This document shows, piece by piece, positions 62,521-64,000 of a stretch of DNA of 64,000 nt (positions are counted from its first letter, which is position 1; every line of letters begins with the position of its first letter). The position numbers and the translations under genes were made by a program. The stretch is from Eutreptiella sp. 'Long Island Sound 2002' (taxonomy: Eukaryota > Euglenozoa > Euglenophyceae > Eutreptiales > Eutreptiaceae), in assembly GCA_964036045.1 (NCBI GenBank), contig OZ038392.1, positions 18,001,612 to 18,065,611 on the forward strand. The letters run 5' to 3'. Below the pieces are notes generated by a model. That model was not told the origin of the DNA. It did not search any database and saw only the letters and a list, made by a program, of their open reading frames with translations.

Positions 62521-64000
62521 TCGCCACTCCTGGCGGAGGTTCCTGTGTGCTACTCCCCGCCACTCCTGGCTGGGTTTCGCTGCCTGTGGTGTTGTGCGGC
62601 TCCCCGCCACTCCTGGCTGGGGTTCCGCCGCCGGCAGTGGCGTGTGGTGTGTGGTGTGTGGTGTGTGGTGTATGGCGAGCGGTGGCGGTGTGTTGGTGGG
62701 GTTGTGGCTGGTGTGTGGTGCGGTTGGTCCCTCGCCACTCCTGGCAGAGGTTCCCGTGTGCTACTCCCTGCCACTCCTGGTTGGGCTTCGCTGCCGGTGG
62801 TGGTGGGCGGTCCTCGCCACTCCTGGCTGAGGTCTCCGGGCGGCGGTGGTGTGTGGTGGGGTTGTGGCTGGTGTGTGGTGTGTTTGGTCCCTCGCCACTC
62901 CTGGCGGAGGTTCCTGTGTGCTACTCCCCGCCACTCCTGGCTGGGTTTCGCTGCCTGTGGTGGTGTGCGGTTCCCCGCCACTCCTGGCTGGGGCCTGCTG
63001 GCGGCGGTGGTGCGTGGCGTGTGGTGTGTGGTGTGTGGTGTGTGGTGTGCGGCGGTGGTGTGTTGGTGGGGTTGTGGCTGTGGTTGGTCCCTCGCCACTC
63101 CTGGCGGAGGTTCCTGTGTGCTACTCCCCGCCACTCCTGGCTGGGTTTCGCTGCCTGTGGTGGTGTGCGGTTCCCCGCCACTCCTGGCTCGGGCCTGCTG
63201 GCGGCGGTGGTGCGTGGCGTGTGGTGTGTGGTGTGTGGTGTGTGGTGTGCGGCGGTGGTGTGTTGGTGGGGTTGTGGCTGTGGTTGGTCCCTCGCCACTC
63301 CTGGCGGAGGTTCCTGTGTTCTACTCCCCGCCACTCCTGGCTGGGTTTCGATGCCGGTGGCGGTGGGCGGTCCTCGCCACTCCTGGCTGAGGGCCCTGGG
63401 CGCGGTTCCCCGCCACTCCTGGCTGGGGTTCGCTGGCGGCGGCGGTGTGTGGTGGGGTTGTGGTTGGTGTGTGGTGTGGTTGGTCCCTCGCCACTCCTGG
63501 CGGAGTTTCCTGTGTGCTACTCCCCGCCACTCCTGGCTGGGTTTCGCTGCCGGTGGTGGTGTGCGGTTTCCCGCCACTCCTGGCTGGGGCCTGCTGGCGG
63601 TGGTGGTGCGTGGTGTGTGGTGTGTGGTGTGCGGCGGTGGTGTGTTGGCGGGGTTGTGGGTGGTGTGTGGTGTGGTTGGTCCCTCGCCACTCCTGGCGGA
63701 GGTTTCTGTGTGCTACTCCCCGCCACTCCTGGCTGGGTTTCGCTGCCGGTGGTGGTGGGCGGTCCCCGCCACTCCTGGCTGGGGTCCGCTGGCGGCGGTG
63801 GTGTGTGGTGTGTGGCGGTGGTGTGTTGCTGGTTGGTCCCTCGCCACTCCTGGCGGAGGTTCCTGTGTGCTACTCCCCGCCACCCCTGGCTGGGTTTCGC
63901 TGCTGGTGGTGGTGGGCGGTCCTCGCCACTCCTGGCTGGGGTCCGTTGGCGGCGGTGTGTGGCGTGGTCGGTCCCTCGCCACTCCTGGCGGAGGTTCCTG
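62520..64000. repeat. Hairpin-bearing tandem array (GCCA-CTCC-TGGC)
   Basis: About 24 exact copies and a few variants of GCCACTCCTGGC, whose ends GCCA and TGGC are complementary around loop CTCC. They fall in a higher-order pattern of roughly 180-215 bp: TCGCCACTCCTGGCGG, then GTGCTACTCCC and CGCCACTCCTGGCTGGG, then a GGTGGTGTGTGG spacer. The array runs off the window. Minus frames with a QEWRG or PGVAR period are by-products of the repeat. Confidence 0.85.

Larger units (their letters stand above)
41101..64000 (-). mobile_element. Large GC-rich LINE (APE, RT, RNase H, cysteine protease), runs off the window
   Basis: All coding modules lie on the minus strand in an order sensible for one non-LTR retrotransposon: ORF1, APE endonuclease, reverse transcriptase, RNase H with a zinc motif, and a C48-like protease ORF. 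No LTRs, integrase or aspartic protease belong to it. The Chlamydomonas Dualen/RandI family, as I recall, also combines APE, RT, RNase H and a cysteine protease, plus a second restriction-like endonuclease that I do not see here. This copy has at least three frame disruptions (near 50245, 49620 and 46980), so it is probably inactive unless some are programmed. Its 5' end lies outside the window or within the tandem repeats on the right. Assignment of the 57-64 kb repeats and the 41-43 kb region to the same element is an inference. Confidence 0.7.

Noticed and set aside
57431-63982. Minus-strand frames up to 659 codons with Thr/His/Pro or QEWRG periods
   Set aside because: By-products of the GGT/GTT-rich and hairpin repeats. 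No domain and no typical start context.

Overview
The window is a dense stack of nested transposable elements and satellite-like repeats from a eukaryotic nuclear genome. There are no operons, no rRNA or tRNA genes that I can support, and no intact single-copy host gene. A Ty3/Gypsy element with a chromodomain integrase, a very GC-rich LINE encoding several enzymes, and a decayed host gene fragment resembling pyrophosphate-dependent phosphofructokinase (PFP, beta-type) together point to the green lineage (alga or early-diverging plant). I cannot name the species, and the lineage call is an inference.

Region 1-11092: repeat-rich, mostly non-coding. Two LTR-like direct repeats (1-237 and 7152-7389) bracket several minisatellites. 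Positions 7628-9972 hold broken coding sequence. Its last part resembles the double-stranded beta-helix core of TET/JBP-like dioxygenases that are often carried by DNA transposons.

Region 11093-34406: one large chromodomain-type Gypsy retrotransposon. It has a 5' LTR (11093-12987), a primer binding site, a long leader, a split gag, protease, then RT-RNase H-integrase-chromodomain, a polypurine tract (28013-28023) and a 3' LTR starting at 28024. It is decayed, with in-frame stops, frameshifts and altered catalytic residues. A 3-kb element with near-identical 257-bp terminal repeats lies in its 3' non-coding part (24153-27193). A 4.7-kb minus-sense insertion with a 17-bp target site duplication (28870-33579) splits its 3' LTR. 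The 3' LTR breaks off at 34406.

Region 34407-41084: a distantly related gag (34407-37497, one in-frame TAG), then a different AT-richer ORF of 577 codons (38173-39906) of unknown function with a long coiled coil and a zinc-knuckle-like C-terminus. Its 3' flank carries at least eight short hairpins, several in repeated families with wobble or covarying base pairs.

Region 41085-64000: a minus-strand LINE, at least 16 kb of it, running off the right edge. In its own 5'-3' order it has hairpin-rich tandem repeats, ORF1 (1302 aa), an in-frame UGA followed by CGG, an APE endonuclease and reverse transcriptase, a linker, RNase H, a stop/start junction (TAA-C-ATG), and ORF3 with a Ulp1/C48-like cysteine protease joined to a proline-rich and Arg/Ser-rich region. 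Its 3' region contains the decayed PFP fragment, and the element ends at (TAGG)4. The LINE with its readthrough context, protease ORF and apparent host-gene capture is the most interesting object in the window.
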